In this document: piece after piece, positions 25,100 to 33,507 of the stretch
Numbering within the stretch: position 1 is the first letter of the stretch
Layout of the letters: every line of letters starts with the position of its first letter
Assembly: GCF_039537585.1 (NCBI RefSeq)
Contig: NZ_BAABAU010000006.1
Span: 1 to 51,763, forward strand
Direction of reading: 5' to 3'
Source of the DNA: Frondihabitans peucedani
GTDB taxonomy: Bacteria > Actinomycetota > Actinomycetes > Actinomycetales > Microbacteriaceae
DNA length: 51,763 nt
The notes under the pieces: generated by a model
The model's database searches: none
Seen by the model: the letters and a program-made list of their open reading frames with translations, nothing else
What the model was told of the DNA's origin: nothing
Position numbers and translations under genes: made by a program

Positions 25100-25145
25100 A
25101 CCAAGACCGGTTCCGCCTACTTCGGTAGGTCCAGGGCCGGTCCTC
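25100..25145 (+). ncRNA. Structured RNA upstream of the Abi_2 gene (abiF RNA motif candidate)
   Basis: The RNA would fold into an outer helix GACCGG/CCGGTC (25105-25110 with 25137-25142) enclosing a perfect hairpin CCTAC-TTCG-GTAGG (25116-25129) with a UUCG tetraloop. A structured RNA motif (abiF) has been described upstream of Abi_2-domain genes, and related non-coding RNAs act as antitoxins to these HEPN proteins. Location, size and own promoter all fit. I cannot test the match to the covariance model. The transcript may end here or continue into the abi gene, which has its own GGGGGCGGTC ribosome site. Confidence 0.62.
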
Positions 25146-25181
25146 ACTCTTTCTAACCCTCGTCTCGGGTAGGGGGCGGTC

Positions 25182-26090
25182 ATGAGCGCGGACGTCAAGG
25201 CATACAACACGTACGCCGAGCAAGTGACGCTTCTGGAAAGCCGCGGCATGGCCATCGGGGACCGCGACGTCGCCATTGCCACCCTGCGGAGGGTGAACTA
25301 CTACCGGCTGAGCGGCTACTGGTACCCGTTTAGGAAGCTGTCCCAGAACGGACGGCAAGACGACTTCTTTCCTGGTACTCGCTTTGACGACGTCGCTGCT
25401 CTTTACGACTTCGACGCTAGACTCCGTGCCGCCACCTTCGCCGCGCTGACGCCTGTGGAGCTGGCTCTTCGCGCGCTTCTCGGGCATGAGCTGGGTCGGA
25501 TCGACCCGTGCGTTCATCTCGAGCCGACCAAGCTCGGTCCCACGGCGCGGCAGGGGGATCGCTATTCGAGGTGGGTAGAGCGCTATCGGAAGGAGCTCGC
25601 TCAGTCTCGTGAGGACTTCGTTGAGCATCACAAGCACAAGTACGCGGGACGCCTGCCGGTCTGGGTAGCGACGGACCTCCTAGATTGGGGAAGCCTCACC
25701 TACCTCTTCGGATTCGCCCTTCGCAGCGTTCAGGACACAGTGGCTGATGCCTGCGGCCTGACCGCGCCTCAGCTGACCAGCTGGTTCAAGGCGCTCAATC
25801 TCGTGCGGAACACGTGCGCTCATCACGGACGCCTCTTCAATCGCGTTCATACGATTTCGCCCAAACTTCCTAGATCTGGCCAGCATCCCGACCTGGATGC
25901 TGTATCCACCGACTGGAGCCGCACATTCGGTCAGCTCACCCTCGTGCAATTCCTGGCTGACCGACTGCAACTAGAGCGAAGTCGCTTGCTGCCGGCCGTG
26001 CTGAAGACCTTTCCCTCAATCGAGATTGTTCCGCTTGCGCACGTCGGAGCGCCCAACAACTGGCAAAGCGCATCGCGCCTCTGGGCCTGA
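25182..26090 (+). CDS. Abi_2 family abortive-infection protein (AbiD/AbiF type)
   Basis: A 302-residue protein with the Abi_2 layout: YAEQVTLLESRGMAIGDRDVAIATLRRVNYYRLSGYWYPF (about 11-50), FDDVAALYDFDARLRAATFAALTPVELALRALLGHEL (about 68-105), and the C-terminal LNLVRNTCAHHGRLFNR, where R209-x4-H214 is the HEPN RNase motif. These proteins act as RNA-cleaving toxins that stop phage growth, probably restrained by the upstream RNA. ATG 25182 follows GTAGGGGGCGGTC. Length is usual for the family. It is the last defence gene before core DNA resumes. Confidence 0.88.
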   Translation: MSADVKAYNTYAEQVTLLESRGMAIGDRDVAIATLRRVNYYRLSGYWYPFRKLSQNGRQDDFFPGTRFDDVAALYDFDARLRAATFAALTPVELALRALLGHELGRIDPCVHLEPTKLGPTARQGDRYSRWVERYRKELAQSREDFVEHHKHKYAGRLPVWVATDLLDWGSLTYLFGFALRSVQDTVADACGLTAPQLTSWFKALNLVRNTCAHHGRLFNRVHTISPKLPRSGQHPDLDAVSTDWSRTFGQLTLVQFLADRLQLERSRLLPAVLKTFPSIEIVPLAHVGAPNNWQSASRLWA

Positions 26091-26324
26091 CGTGCTCGAA
26101 AACGGATCCCGCGGCGCGGCGACAGCCAGTGCCAACGTGCGCCCCACCCCGCCGTTCATCAACCCAGAGGCCCGAGAGAACAGGGAAATGGCCCGACAGC
26201 GATAGTCATGTCCCGCAATCCGCCGCGGTCTCGCACAGCCCAACTCGCGCTCCTGTTTCGTTCCGGCGTATTCAGGCGGGTCAAACCACCCGCTCCCTTC
26301 ACGCCGTCAGTGCTTCACTGGGGT

Positions 26325-26936
26325 ATGGCCGCCTCCCCGATGTTCCCGCTCGGATCAGTGCTGTTCCCGGGCGTGCCCATCCAGCTGCGGGTCTTCGAGC
26401 CGCGGTATCTGACGTTGCTCGGCCGCCTGCTCGACGAGGACGAACCGGGCTTCGAGTTCGGCGTCGTCCTCATCGAGCGCGGCTCGGAAGCCGGGGGCGG
26501 AGACCAGCGCGCCTCGGTCGGGACGATGGCACGCCTCGTGACCGCCGCGGCGGGGGCCGACGACCTGTTCATCGTGGGGGTCGGGACTCGGCGGTTCACG
26601 GTCGAGCGCTGGGTCGGTGAGGATCCGTACCCGCGCGCCGAGCTCTCGATCCTGCCCGATCTGGAGTGGTCCGAGAAGCTGGAACCCCTGCGGGACCAGG
26701 CCGAGGCAGCTGTCCGCCGCCTGGTCGCTCGCGCTGCGGGCTCGCAGGTGGATGCCGACATCGAGCTCTCGGAGGATCCTGTCGCAGCCGTGTGGCAGCT
26801 GGCCGCGCTCGCCCCGCTTGGCGAGTACGACCGGTACAACCTGCTGAGGTCGACGACGATGGGCGGACTCTTGCGTCAGATCATCGATCTGACGCTCGAG
26901 GCGGAAGAGCTCTGGTCTGCCGAGTCGGGCGACTGA
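26325..26936 (+). CDS. LON substrate-binding domain protein
   Basis: The 203-residue protein opens with MFPLGSVLFPGVPIQLRVFEPRYLTLL, the hallmark of the Lon N-terminal (substrate-binding) domain, followed by FEFGVVLIERGSE and a helical C-terminal part. It lacks the AAA and protease domains, so it is the stand-alone form common in actinobacteria, perhaps a substrate adaptor. ATG 26325 puts the domain at the very N-terminus; the frame extends upstream but without support. Codon use here returns to core type, marking the island's right edge. Confidence 0.85.
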   Translation: MAASPMFPLGSVLFPGVPIQLRVFEPRYLTLLGRLLDEDEPGFEFGVVLIERGSEAGGGDQRASVGTMARLVTAAAGADDLFIVGVGTRRFTVERWVGEDPYPRAELSILPDLEWSEKLEPLRDQAEAAVRRLVARAAGSQVDADIELSEDPVAAVWQLAALAPLGEYDRYNLLRSTTMGGLLRQIIDLTLEAEELWSAESGD

Positions 26937-26942
26937 GGACCT

Positions 26943-27554
26943 GTGGGCACCGTGGACTTCTTCGAGCCGGATCCGGTAGTGCCCGATCAGGAGCCTGACG
27001 AACAAGAGCGCGACCCGAGGTCGGGGCCGGCCTTCGACGAGCTCCCTGCCATCGCTCCGATCAACGCCCTGATGGCTACGAACGAGCATGTTGCGATCGT
27101 CCTCTCGTCCGTCCGTGTCTTCAGCGACGGAGTTGAACTGCTGGTGGAACGCAGGATGCGCCGAAGTGGAATGACCCGAGCGGACTTCCGAGACCTCACC
27201 GAGGAACGCCGGATCCGGTCTGACAGCGATGCGCACGCCTCTCGTCTGCGGTACGGAGTCCTCCTCGCTGACGGCGAACGCCTGGCCGGGAGCACACCCT
27301 GGTTCCGAGAAGTCGAAGGAACCACTGTCTCGCCGGAGCAGCACAGCCTGGCGACGACGGGGCAGAGCGGCGGAGGATCAGATAACCGCTACGAGCATCG
27401 CGATGATCTGTGGCTGCACCCGCTCCCGCCGGCAGGGCCGCTCGAGCTCGTCACGCAGTGGCCTCTGGCGGGCATCGGAGAGACCCACTTCGAGATGGAC
27501 GCGAACCTGCTTCTCGACCTCGTGCCTCGGGTTCGACCCCTCTGGGACGACTGA
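26943..27554 (+). CDS. Conserved actinobacterial hypothetical protein
   Basis: A 203-residue soluble protein from GTG 26943, six bases after the previous stop, with a TGAGGACCT ribosome site. The acidic N-terminus (about 1-35) is followed by EHVAIVLSSVRVFSDGVELLVERRM and a C-terminal DDLWLHPLPPAGPLELVTQWPLAGIGET, a pattern I associate with a conserved actinobacterial family of unknown function. It is probably co-transcribed with the LON-domain gene. Confidence 0.65.
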   Translation: MGTVDFFEPDPVVPDQEPDEQERDPRSGPAFDELPAIAPINALMATNEHVAIVLSSVRVFSDGVELLVERRMRRSGMTRADFRDLTEERRIRSDSDAHASRLRYGVLLADGERLAGSTPWFREVEGTTVSPEQHSLATTGQSGGGSDNRYEHRDDLWLHPLPPAGPLELVTQWPLAGIGETHFEMDANLLLDLVPRVRPLWDD

Positions 27555-27651
27555 GCCCGCAGTTCGCACTCCCTGTCTATCGCACCCACGTCCGTCCTCA
27601 GTCAAGCGCCCAGAGTTACGGCTCGCGTGTGCCGCGGCGTAGGTTCAGGGC

Positions 27652-27858
27652 ATGGGCGATTTGGACGACCGGCAAGCCGTTCCCGGGTATGTGCCAGGAG
27701 TGCTCGTGCTTTCAAACCTCGCCATCGGCTGGGCCGCGCTGTTCGGCTTCACGATCGGGCTCTCCTTGGTCGTGACGGTTCTCAAACCGAACACAGAGCC
27801 TGTCACGCAGATCTTCACGGGGGTACTCCTCTTGGCCGAGATCGTTCTCGGTGTTTGA
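27652..27858 (+). CDS. Small two-helix membrane protein
   Basis: A 68-residue protein. After a short polar N-terminus, VLVLSNLAIGWAALFGFTIGLSLVVTVL and IFTGVLLLAEIVLGV form two probable membrane segments. ATG at 27652 is preceded by AGGTTCAGGGC. No family recognised. It stands alone between the hypothetical gene and a convergent methyltransferase. Confidence 0.55.
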   Translation: MGDLDDRQAVPGYVPGVLVLSNLAIGWAALFGFTIGLSLVVTVLKPNTEPVTQIFTGVLLLAEIVLGV

Positions 27859-27988
27859 GCTGCTACTCGTTACCGCCGCGTGCGCCGTGCGCAGGCGCCT
27901 GTCAGTCATCGACTGACTCAGAGGTGAAAAGTCTTCTCCGCCGAATGAGCAGGAAGGAGAGGATGAGGGTGATTGCCGCGAAGGACGA

Positions 27989-28747
27989 TCAGCACGCCGC
28001 GAGAGCCCGAGATTTCTCCGCGATGGCCAAGTACCGGTGCTCGTTCGTGACGAACCCGTCGGCGGACACGTTGTTTTGCAGGATCGCGTTCAGACTCGAG
28101 GCGTCGCCGATTGCTCGAGCTCCGTCTATATCGGCGTGAAGGGTATCGAGTGCCCGAAGCCAGAAGACGAGTGAATCGATGTCAGGAACGATATAAGTGA
28201 CGTCGTACTCGCGGAACTCGAGGAGGGTGAGCGCCGAATCGTCGAACGTCTCTCGAGTCACAGGAGCGGGCACGGACTGCCCGAGAGCGGCTTTCACGTT
28301 CGCCATGTTTCGCTCGCCCACCTGCTGCGTGATGAATACACCGCCGTCCTTGAGATGGGACGCGAAGGCGTCGACCGAGAAGGGAGCGTGTCGGCTCAGG
28401 ACGACGTCGAATACTTCTTGGACATCTTCGAGCAGGTGACTGCTTCGGCGAAACCCGACGTTCGGTGGATTGTCCGCGTTCTCACGCGCCACCTGGACCA
28501 TCTGCTGGTCGATGTCGATGCCCAACCCCGTGTGAATCCTGTTCGCGAATGATCTCAGGATCTCGCCGCCCCCGGTGCCGATGTCGAGTACGTCGTGGCG
28601 GGGTGCCAGGCGCTCACCGACGACATCCTCGTAGCTCCAGGGCACTGGCGCTCGCCAGTCGGACATCCGCGAGAAGTCCCACCCGTGACGGGGCTCCACC
28701 CTCGCCTTGATCTCGTTCAGTTCCGTCTCGCTGTAGGAGGCCCTCAC
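27989..28747 (-). CDS. SAM-dependent methyltransferase
   Basis: A class I methyltransferase of 252 residues from GTG 28747. Motif I is VLDIGTGGGEIL (near residue 51), followed by GLGIDIDQQMVQVAREN and EVFDVVLSRHAPF (motif IV) and HLKDGGVFITQQVG (post II). The segment SRHAPFSVDAFASHLKDGG resembles small-molecule methyltransferases of the UbiE/COQ5 type. The substrate cannot be read from sequence. A longer frame to 28807 exists, but the family-like start is VRASYSETELNEIK. Confidence 0.8.
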   Translation of the reverse strand: MRASYSETELNEIKARVEPRHGWDFSRMSDWRAPVPWSYEDVVGERLAPRHDVLDIGTGGGEILRSFANRIHTGLGIDIDQQMVQVARENADNPPNVGFRRSSHLLEDVQEVFDVVLSRHAPFSVDAFASHLKDGGVFITQQVGERNMANVKAALGQSVPAPVTRETFDDSALTLLEFREYDVTYIVPDIDSLVFWLRALDTLHADIDGARAIGDASSLNAILQNNVSADGFVTNEHRYLAIAEKSRALAAC

Positions 28748-28766
28748 AGCAGGATTCTCGCACCAT

Positions 28767-29363
28767 CTATCTCTCGCGGATCGTGATCGCGGGGATCGGA
28801 GGCGCATAGCCGCTCGTCGGGAACGTGATCGTGACGGAGCCGTCGCGGTGGCACGTCGAGGTGTAGTAGCCCTCGGCGGCAGGCTGCACTCCCAGGGATG
28901 GCCGGTACTCGGACTCCGGAGCGCGAATCAGGATGACGCCGTATCGCTCGTAGAGGGCCCCGCGCGCGCGGAGGAGTGTGTCCGTCTCGCGGGCCGTGAT
29001 CGCAGGATGTCCATGACAGGACGAGGCGACGGTGGTGTACGTGGCTCGGTGGCCGATGTAGCCGGTGACGGCCGTCGCCCCCGACACGACGGCCAGGGCG
29101 ATTCCCACGGAGGCGAGGGCGCGGCGGACGGGCATGTGGAGTCTCGCGCGCAACCACAGGAGACCGCGTGCAGCCGCAGCGACCTCGGCGATCACGAGCG
29201 AGAAGGCCCCGACGTCCCACGCGGCTGCGCCGTGGAAGAAGACATCGACGTGAGCGAACGTGCCGAGGCACACCAACGCGACCGTGACGGAGCCGAGCGT
29301 CACAGCGACGATCGAGAACAGTCGGCCCGATGCGACCAGAGCACGCGATGGTCGATCCTGCAT
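28767..29363 (-). CDS. Membrane protein of unknown function
   Basis: A 198-residue protein with about three membrane segments in the first 110 residues (LFSIVAVTLGSVTVALVCLGTFA, WDVGAFSLVIAEVAAAARGLL, ALASVGIALAVVSGATAVTGYI), then an outside domain of about 85 residues that contains Cys residues in SSCHGHPA and TSTCHRDGSV, a possible disulfide. The stop is 20 bases before the methyltransferase start; the two may be co-transcribed. No family recognised. Confidence 0.62.
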   Translation of the reverse strand: MQDRPSRALVASGRLFSIVAVTLGSVTVALVCLGTFAHVDVFFHGAAAWDVGAFSLVIAEVAAAARGLLWLRARLHMPVRRALASVGIALAVVSGATAVTGYIGHRATYTTVASSCHGHPAITARETDTLLRARGALYERYGVILIRAPESEYRPSLGVQPAAEGYYTSTCHRDGSVTITFPTSGYAPPIPAITIRER

Positions 29364-29525
29364 GCCTCCACGCTATGGATCGACGTCGGCCCTCGCGTCG
29401 ACCGTCAGATGCATTCGGGGCCGCGAAGCTCACCCGATCGGAGAATCACCCGCGAGGAGGAGGACCGCATCGCCCCGGCATGAGAGTCTCAGACGCCAGC
29501 TTCATCGCCTCTGGGGGGTCTCACC

Positions 29526-30029
29526 ATGTCCGTGTCTGCTCGTCTCACCGCCGTCGTGATCGGGGCCGGTCTTCTGGCCGTCGCTGCGACCGGATGCGCC
29601 TCGTCGACGCCTTCTCCCGCGCCGACAGTCACCAAGACGGTGACTGTGGCCACGCCGGCGCCCGTCGCGACCATCAAGCCGGGCGATCCCGACATGAGTG
29701 CTGCCGCGGTCTGCGGGCAGTTCAGTGCCCTCTTCTCGATCGAGACGAATGCCACGGCCGCAGCCAGGGCCGGGACCATCACGAGAGCCGTCGAGGCCGC
29801 CGAACTGTCGAGCATCGTCCCCGGCATGAAAGAGGCGGCCTCCTCGGACAGCGGTGTCCAGAGTGCCCAGCAGAAACTCGCCGCGGCTCTCTCGGCGTCC
29901 AGCACGTCCGCTCCGGGACTTCCCTACGACCCCTCGTCGACGGAGTATCGCGCCGCGCAGCAGCAGCTCGTCAGCGCCTGCAGGGCAGCAGGATCGCAGA
30001 TCAGCGAATACGTGAACGTCGGCGGCTGA
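29526..30029 (+). CDS. Lipoprotein of unknown function
   Basis: The 167-residue protein begins with a lipoprotein signal: SARLTAVVIGAGLLAVAATGC, where the lipobox is VAATGC (Cys24). A Thr/Pro-rich linker follows, then a helical domain with AVCGQFSALFSIETNATAAARAG and a second Cys near the C-terminus (LVSACRAAGSQI). It is probably an anchored extracytoplasmic protein. The last 29 bases overlap the convergent surface-protein gene. Confidence 0.72.
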   Translation: MSVSARLTAVVIGAGLLAVAATGCASSTPSPAPTVTKTVTVATPAPVATIKPGDPDMSAAAVCGQFSALFSIETNATAAARAGTITRAVEAAELSSIVPGMKEAASSDSGVQSAQQKLAAALSASSTSAPGLPYDPSSTEYRAAQQQLVSACRAAGSQISEYVNVGG

Positions 30030-31653
30030 GTCTCGTCGGGGCGAGGACGGCGATCGCCACCCCGAGCCCGAGAAGACCCGCTCCGACGAGGAACGGCGCT
30101 GCCGCGTCATCACCGGTCATCGCCAGCTCGGGCGCCGATGACCCGGGCGCCGCAGCCTCGGTCGGTGTCGTCGAGCCCCCGCCGGGCGGAGGTGTCGTCC
30201 CACCTGCGATGACTGGCGTCCCGCCCGCGTCGAAGGTCTGGTCAGCGCCGATCACCGTCGAGCCAGGCGAGGCCGGGTCGCCCAGGTCGTAGGCGAATGC
30301 TCCGACCGCGAAGGTTCCCGCGGGGACGGAGACCGTGCCCGACCAGTGCCCGTCGGCGTCGACGACGATCCTGCCGTCGTAGGCGGGGACCACTTCGGAG
30401 GGTGCCGCGGTCGAGTCGTCGAACCAGCCCGGGTAGAGGCCGCTGGTGAAGTCGTCGTAGGTCGACAGGTCTGCGGCGAAGAGCTGCACGCCGTCTCCGG
30501 GAGACCCTGTGCCCGTGACAGTTGCGAGGAAGCGGGCACTGCCGTCGCTCCCTGCGCCAGCGGTACTGCCGGTCGGGACGCTGGTCGGAGCACTGGTCGG
30601 GGCGCCCGTCGGATCGCTGGTCGCGACGGCGTCCGAGTCGACGGTGAATGTCGGCTCCGGGCCCGTTCCGTCATCCTGCACGACCGCGATGTCGGGATCG
30701 ACGTCGGCCGGGAGGATGTAGTCGGCCGGGAGAACGACCGTGGCAGGGCCGACGGGCTGGCCGTCCATGTAGCCGCTCAGCGGGCCCAGCTCGTCGTCGA
30801 TGGTCTGGGCGACGGGTGTGAAGGTGTACGCGCCGAGACCGACGGGGACCTCGACCGTGAAGTGGCCGGTCGAGTCCGTCCGGGCGAAGGCGCCGTCCTG
30901 GGAGGTGCCGGTGCCGGGGTCGGTCGGCTCTCCGAGGACGAAGATCTGGTCTCCGGGCTTCGCCGTGCCACTCACCGGGACGGAGAAGTGCCCGCCGCCG
31001 AACGGCAGGGTCGTGCCCGGCACGTCGTCTCCCCGGAGCGGCGACGTGATGACAGGGGTCTGTGTCGCCGGCGCATCGAACTGCACCTCGACCAGCTGCT
31101 CTTCGAGTGCGCGCCCACCGGATGATCCGTCGATGAGCAGGAGCTGATCCCAGCTGCCGTCGTGCGAGAACGAGAGGTCGACGGACCACGCGCCTTTCGC
31201 GTCGGCCACCGTCGACTCGCTGACCTTCCCCCGCTCGTCGGCGACTCTGATGGCGGCGCCCGCGGGTGCCAGTCCTGCGATGGTGACGTTCCACGCGCCG
31301 TGCACGAAGAAGACCGTGTCAGGATCGGACGGGGTGGTGACGACGATGCCCGTCGTCGGTCCTGCCGGAGCCTTCGACGAGGGCGTGGCTCCTGCGGCCG
31401 ATCTGGCCGACGGCGTGCTCACCCGCGGGCGAGGCTCGGAGGCGGCACTCGACCCGGCTTTCTCGACGAGGGACAGAGCTGCCGTGTCAACGTTCGACGG
31501 GTCGTGGCCGACCAGGGCCGACAGCCGAGGCTGCGACACGGCAGGCGCTCGGTCGGTCGCGGCGGCGGCAGCCGATGCGGACGGCATCGCTCCCAGCAGG
31601 CACAGGGCGAAGGCGGCTGGGACGGCCACCACCGCGACGAAGGTCTTTCTCAC
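30001..31653 (-). CDS. Sortase-anchored surface protein (LAMTG motif)
   Basis: A 550-residue protein from GTG 31653. It has a Sec signal (TFVAVVAVPAAFALCLLGAMPSASA), Ig-like repeats of bacterial surface type (for example VFFVHGAWNVTIAGLAPAG and HFSVPVSGTAKPGDQIFVLG), a Thr/Ser/Pro-rich spacer (about 320-360) and a C-terminal sorting signal: ELAMTGDD, a hydrophobic stretch (FLVGAGLLGLGVAIAVLA) and RLSRRRSR. LAxTG is the class E sortase motif of high-GC actinobacteria. It is probably a wall-linked adhesin-like or stalk protein. No enzyme domain is visible. Confidence 0.82.
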   Translation of the reverse strand: MRKTFVAVVAVPAAFALCLLGAMPSASAAAAATDRAPAVSQPRLSALVGHDPSNVDTAALSLVEKAGSSAASEPRPRVSTPSARSAAGATPSSKAPAGPTTGIVVTTPSDPDTVFFVHGAWNVTIAGLAPAGAAIRVADERGKVSESTVADAKGAWSVDLSFSHDGSWDQLLLIDGSSGGRALEEQLVEVQFDAPATQTPVITSPLRGDDVPGTTLPFGGGHFSVPVSGTAKPGDQIFVLGEPTDPGTGTSQDGAFARTDSTGHFTVEVPVGLGAYTFTPVAQTIDDELGPLSGYMDGQPVGPATVVLPADYILPADVDPDIAVVQDDGTGPEPTFTVDSDAVATSDPTGAPTSAPTSVPTGSTAGAGSDGSARFLATVTGTGSPGDGVQLFAADLSTYDDFTSGLYPGWFDDSTAAPSEVVPAYDGRIVVDADGHWSGTVSVPAGTFAVGAFAYDLGDPASPGSTVIGADQTFDAGGTPVIAGGTTPPPGGGSTTPTEAAAPGSSAPELAMTGDDAAAPFLVGAGLLGLGVAIAVLAPTRLSRRRSRIR

Positions 31654-31813
31654 TCGAGAACCGCGCTTGTCTGTGAGCCGGCAGCGCGACCGCGCGCGAG
31701 GCTCACACCCAGGACACGGCAGTACCGGTGATCACGGCACTGCGCCGACGGTAGCAGTTCTGTTGTCGCCGCCGCTGTCCCAGAACGGGTGTCGGGCGGG
31801 GGAGACGCGGGGG

Positions 31814-32365
31814 CTATACAGCGGCGGGGAGGTCTCGGATCCTGCGCGCGGGAACGCCTCCGTAGATGCCGTGCGAGGTGAGGTGGCCGGTGACGACCGC
31901 ACCGGCCGCGATGATCACGTCGTCGTCGATCCGGGCTCCGGGGAGGATGGTCGCTCGGGCGCCGATCCAGACGCGCTCACCGATCGTGACCGGCTTCCCG
32001 ATGGGCGCGGGGTCCCACTGGCCGTCGTCGGCGATCTCGTGGTGGCTGGTGATGATGAGCACCTGCATCCCGATGGAGGTGTTCGCGCCGATCGTGACGG
32101 GAGCGATGGCCTCGACCGACACGTCCTTATTGAGGAAGACGCCTGATCCGATGCTGAGATTGCGGGCGCTGCCGGCGAGAGCGAAACCGGTCCCGACGGA
32201 CGATCTCGCATCGGCCCCGGCCGTGAGGAGGAGTGTTCTCCGGACGAATCGTGGCAGAAACGGTGATCCGAGGATGCTCGTGAAGACCGTGTGCTCGAGA
32301 GCGAACGCCACGTCCTCCCGCAGCCTCGAAGCGAATGAGGACGAACGTCCGGTTGCTTCAGTCAT
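31814..32365 (-). CDS. Maa/NodL-type O-acetyltransferase (left-handed beta-helix)
   Basis: The protein of 183 residues carries hexapeptide repeats: IGSGVFLNKDVSVEAIAPVTIGANTSIG, then the catalytic-His region ITSHHEIADDGQW and WIGARATILPGARIDDDVIIAAGAVVTG. These are typical of sugar or maltose acetyltransferases, which trimerise and use acetyl-CoA. The ATG at 32365 gives family length; an upstream ATG at 32440 would add 25 residues without homology. The acceptor sugar is unknown; it may decorate the surface glycans of the nearby locus. Confidence 0.78.
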   Translation of the reverse strand: MTEATGRSSSFASRLREDVAFALEHTVFTSILGSPFLPRFVRRTLLLTAGADARSSVGTGFALAGSARNLSIGSGVFLNKDVSVEAIAPVTIGANTSIGMQVLIITSHHEIADDGQWDPAPIGKPVTIGERVWIGARATILPGARIDDDVIIAAGAVVTGHLTSHGIYGGVPARRIRDLPAAV

Positions 32366-32566
32366 TTCATCCCATCCGGCGCACACGGGGACGATCTCCG
32401 GGCCGGCTCCGGCGGCGAAGATCTTCGAGGTGGGCTTCAACGTGCAAAGACTGCACGGCGCGCAGCTTCCCTAAGCATGGCGGAAACAGACGGTCCTCGA
32501 TGCCACCCGACGAGGGGTGATCGCACCGCGCTAACGTGGGGTCGCACACCAGCGGAAGGAACGCTC

Positions 32567-33031
32567 ATGACGTACATCGTCGACTTCGTGGAGGTCTCGG
32601 CTACCGGGCTCGAGAGCTCGCCGGTCGCCGACGCGCTCGCAGGGCTCCGCGCCAACGAGGCCCGCTACTTCAAGAACAAGTACGACCACGTGTTCACGAC
32701 GGGGACACCCGAGGAGGAGGCCGACGCTCTCGAGTGGGTGACCCGCATCCTGCGCGAGGAGCGGGACATCGTCATCGCGTCGCCGCCGCTCGAGGCGACG
32801 GCGTTCGAGGTCGACAGGATCCGGATGGCCTACGTGTTCTACGAGTCGGGGCTGTCGATCAACGTCATGTACTCGATCGCGGACGGCGGGAAGCGGGCGG
32901 TCGGCTTCAAGCTGTCGCAGGGCATGGAGGTGCCCGAGGAGCTCGCGTCGCGCTTCAAGTTCGCGCGTCAGCGGTCGAAGCTCGCCGGGGAGATCCGCGG
33001 GTCGTTCTTCGTCATCAAGAACGAGCACTGA
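32567..33031 (+). CDS. Conserved hypothetical protein (154 aa)
   Basis: The ATG at 32567 follows GCGGAAGGAACGCTC. The 154-residue soluble protein contains EARYFKNKYDHVFTTGTPEEEADALEWVTRIL and a basic C-terminus (RFKFARQRSKLAGEIRG). No motif or domain was recognised. Codon use is of core type, and the reading frame is clean. The gene is followed by the structured RNA unit. Confidence 0.6.
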   Translation: MTYIVDFVEVSATGLESSPVADALAGLRANEARYFKNKYDHVFTTGTPEEEADALEWVTRILREERDIVIASPPLEATAFEVDRIRMAYVFYESGLSINVMYSIADGGKRAVGFKLSQGMEVPEELASRFKFARQRSKLAGEIRGSFFVIKNEH

Positions 33032-33118
33032 CGCTCAGGCGTCGGGCTGCATGACCGCTTGGTCGGTCATGGTCTCAGGGTAGGGCGGGAGAGCGCTCCG
33101 GAGGCGGAACAACAGGCG

Positions 33119-33148
33119 TTGACACCCGCGGCAGCACGAGCGTATAAG
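33119..33148 (+). promoter_or_regulatory. Strong sigma-70-type promoter of an RNA unit
   Basis: A perfect TTGACA (33119-33124) is separated by 18 bases from TATAAG (33143-33148), the best consensus promoter seen in the window. Transcription would start near 33155. No ORF with a ribosome site begins soon after it. Confidence 0.75.
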
Positions 33149-33154
33149 ACCCTC

Positions 33155-33416
33155 TCACCAGCGGAAACGGTACCCGTGTACCCCGTTCTCGGCTGGCAGG
33201 CCCGCAGAGGCGACAACGCGTCTCTACCTCCGCGCGGGGCGGAAAGCAAGCATCGTTCGGCGTCGAGGAGTTCTGACCGATCCTGCCAGTCGGAGCGTCG
33301 CGAGCGGGGTTACCGTCAGGTGTCCGCCCGCCACGCGACCAGCCCGCTCTTCGGGACTCGAGCCGGCAGCGCGGCAGGAGGCGGAACCCTGGCCGCCGTT
33401 CGGGCGGCGGCCAGGG
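33155..33416 (+). ncRNA. Putative structured non-coding RNA of about 260 nt
   Basis: The unit starts at a near-consensus promoter and ends in a 12-bp perfect hairpin. Near the 5' end CCAGC (33158-33162) pairs with GCTGG (33192-33196), enclosing AACGG/CCGTT (33166-33170 with 33183-33187) and GGTAC/GTACC (33169-33173 with 33178-33182). No credible ORF is present: one frame is open over 450 bases but its start lies before the promoter and the composition is Arg/Ala-rich shadow type. Size and architecture recall abundant housekeeping RNAs such as actinobacterial Ms1 or 6S, but the RNase P, tmRNA and SRP signature sequences are not seen. The class is unknown. Confidence 0.55.
33387..33416 (+). terminator. 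Terminator hairpin of the RNA unit
   Basis: CCCTGGCCGCCG (33387-33398) pairs perfectly with CGGCGGCCAGGG (33405-33416) around TTCGGG. Twelve G-C-rich pairs without a U-run are common for actinobacterial terminators. Confidence 0.65.
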
Positions 33417-33507
33417 CGCCTCAGGCGAGAAGTGTGCCCGCGCGAGGGAGTTGGGACCGCCGCGCTACCCGGGCACGAGAGAGCACGAGAACGGGAAGGA
33501 CTAGACC

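Larger units (their letters stand above)
14111..26324. mobile_element. Lower-GC accessory island (recombinase, IS, defence genes)
   Basis: Between ychF and the LON-domain gene the DNA changes: it uses more A/T-ending codons, gene orientation becomes mixed, and the heptamer GATCCTG falls to four copies in 12 kb. The stretch has a serine recombinase with small co-transcribed ORFs, a decayed IS3 element, an FtsK/TraB-like pseudogene typical of actinobacterial integrative conjugative elements, and at least four likely defence genes. The borders are approximate: the left is set by the ychF stop and the right by return to core codon use. No tRNA gene or convincing flanking direct repeat was found, so it may be a patchwork hotspot rather than one intact element. 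Confidence 0.7.

Noticed and set aside
14111-26324. tRNA gene or flanking direct repeat as integration site
   Set aside because: No cloverleaf or CCA-type end was seen near either border and no convincing border repeat; an 11-base similarity (CCACCCCGCCG at about 13010 and 26150) is likely chance in GC-rich DNA.
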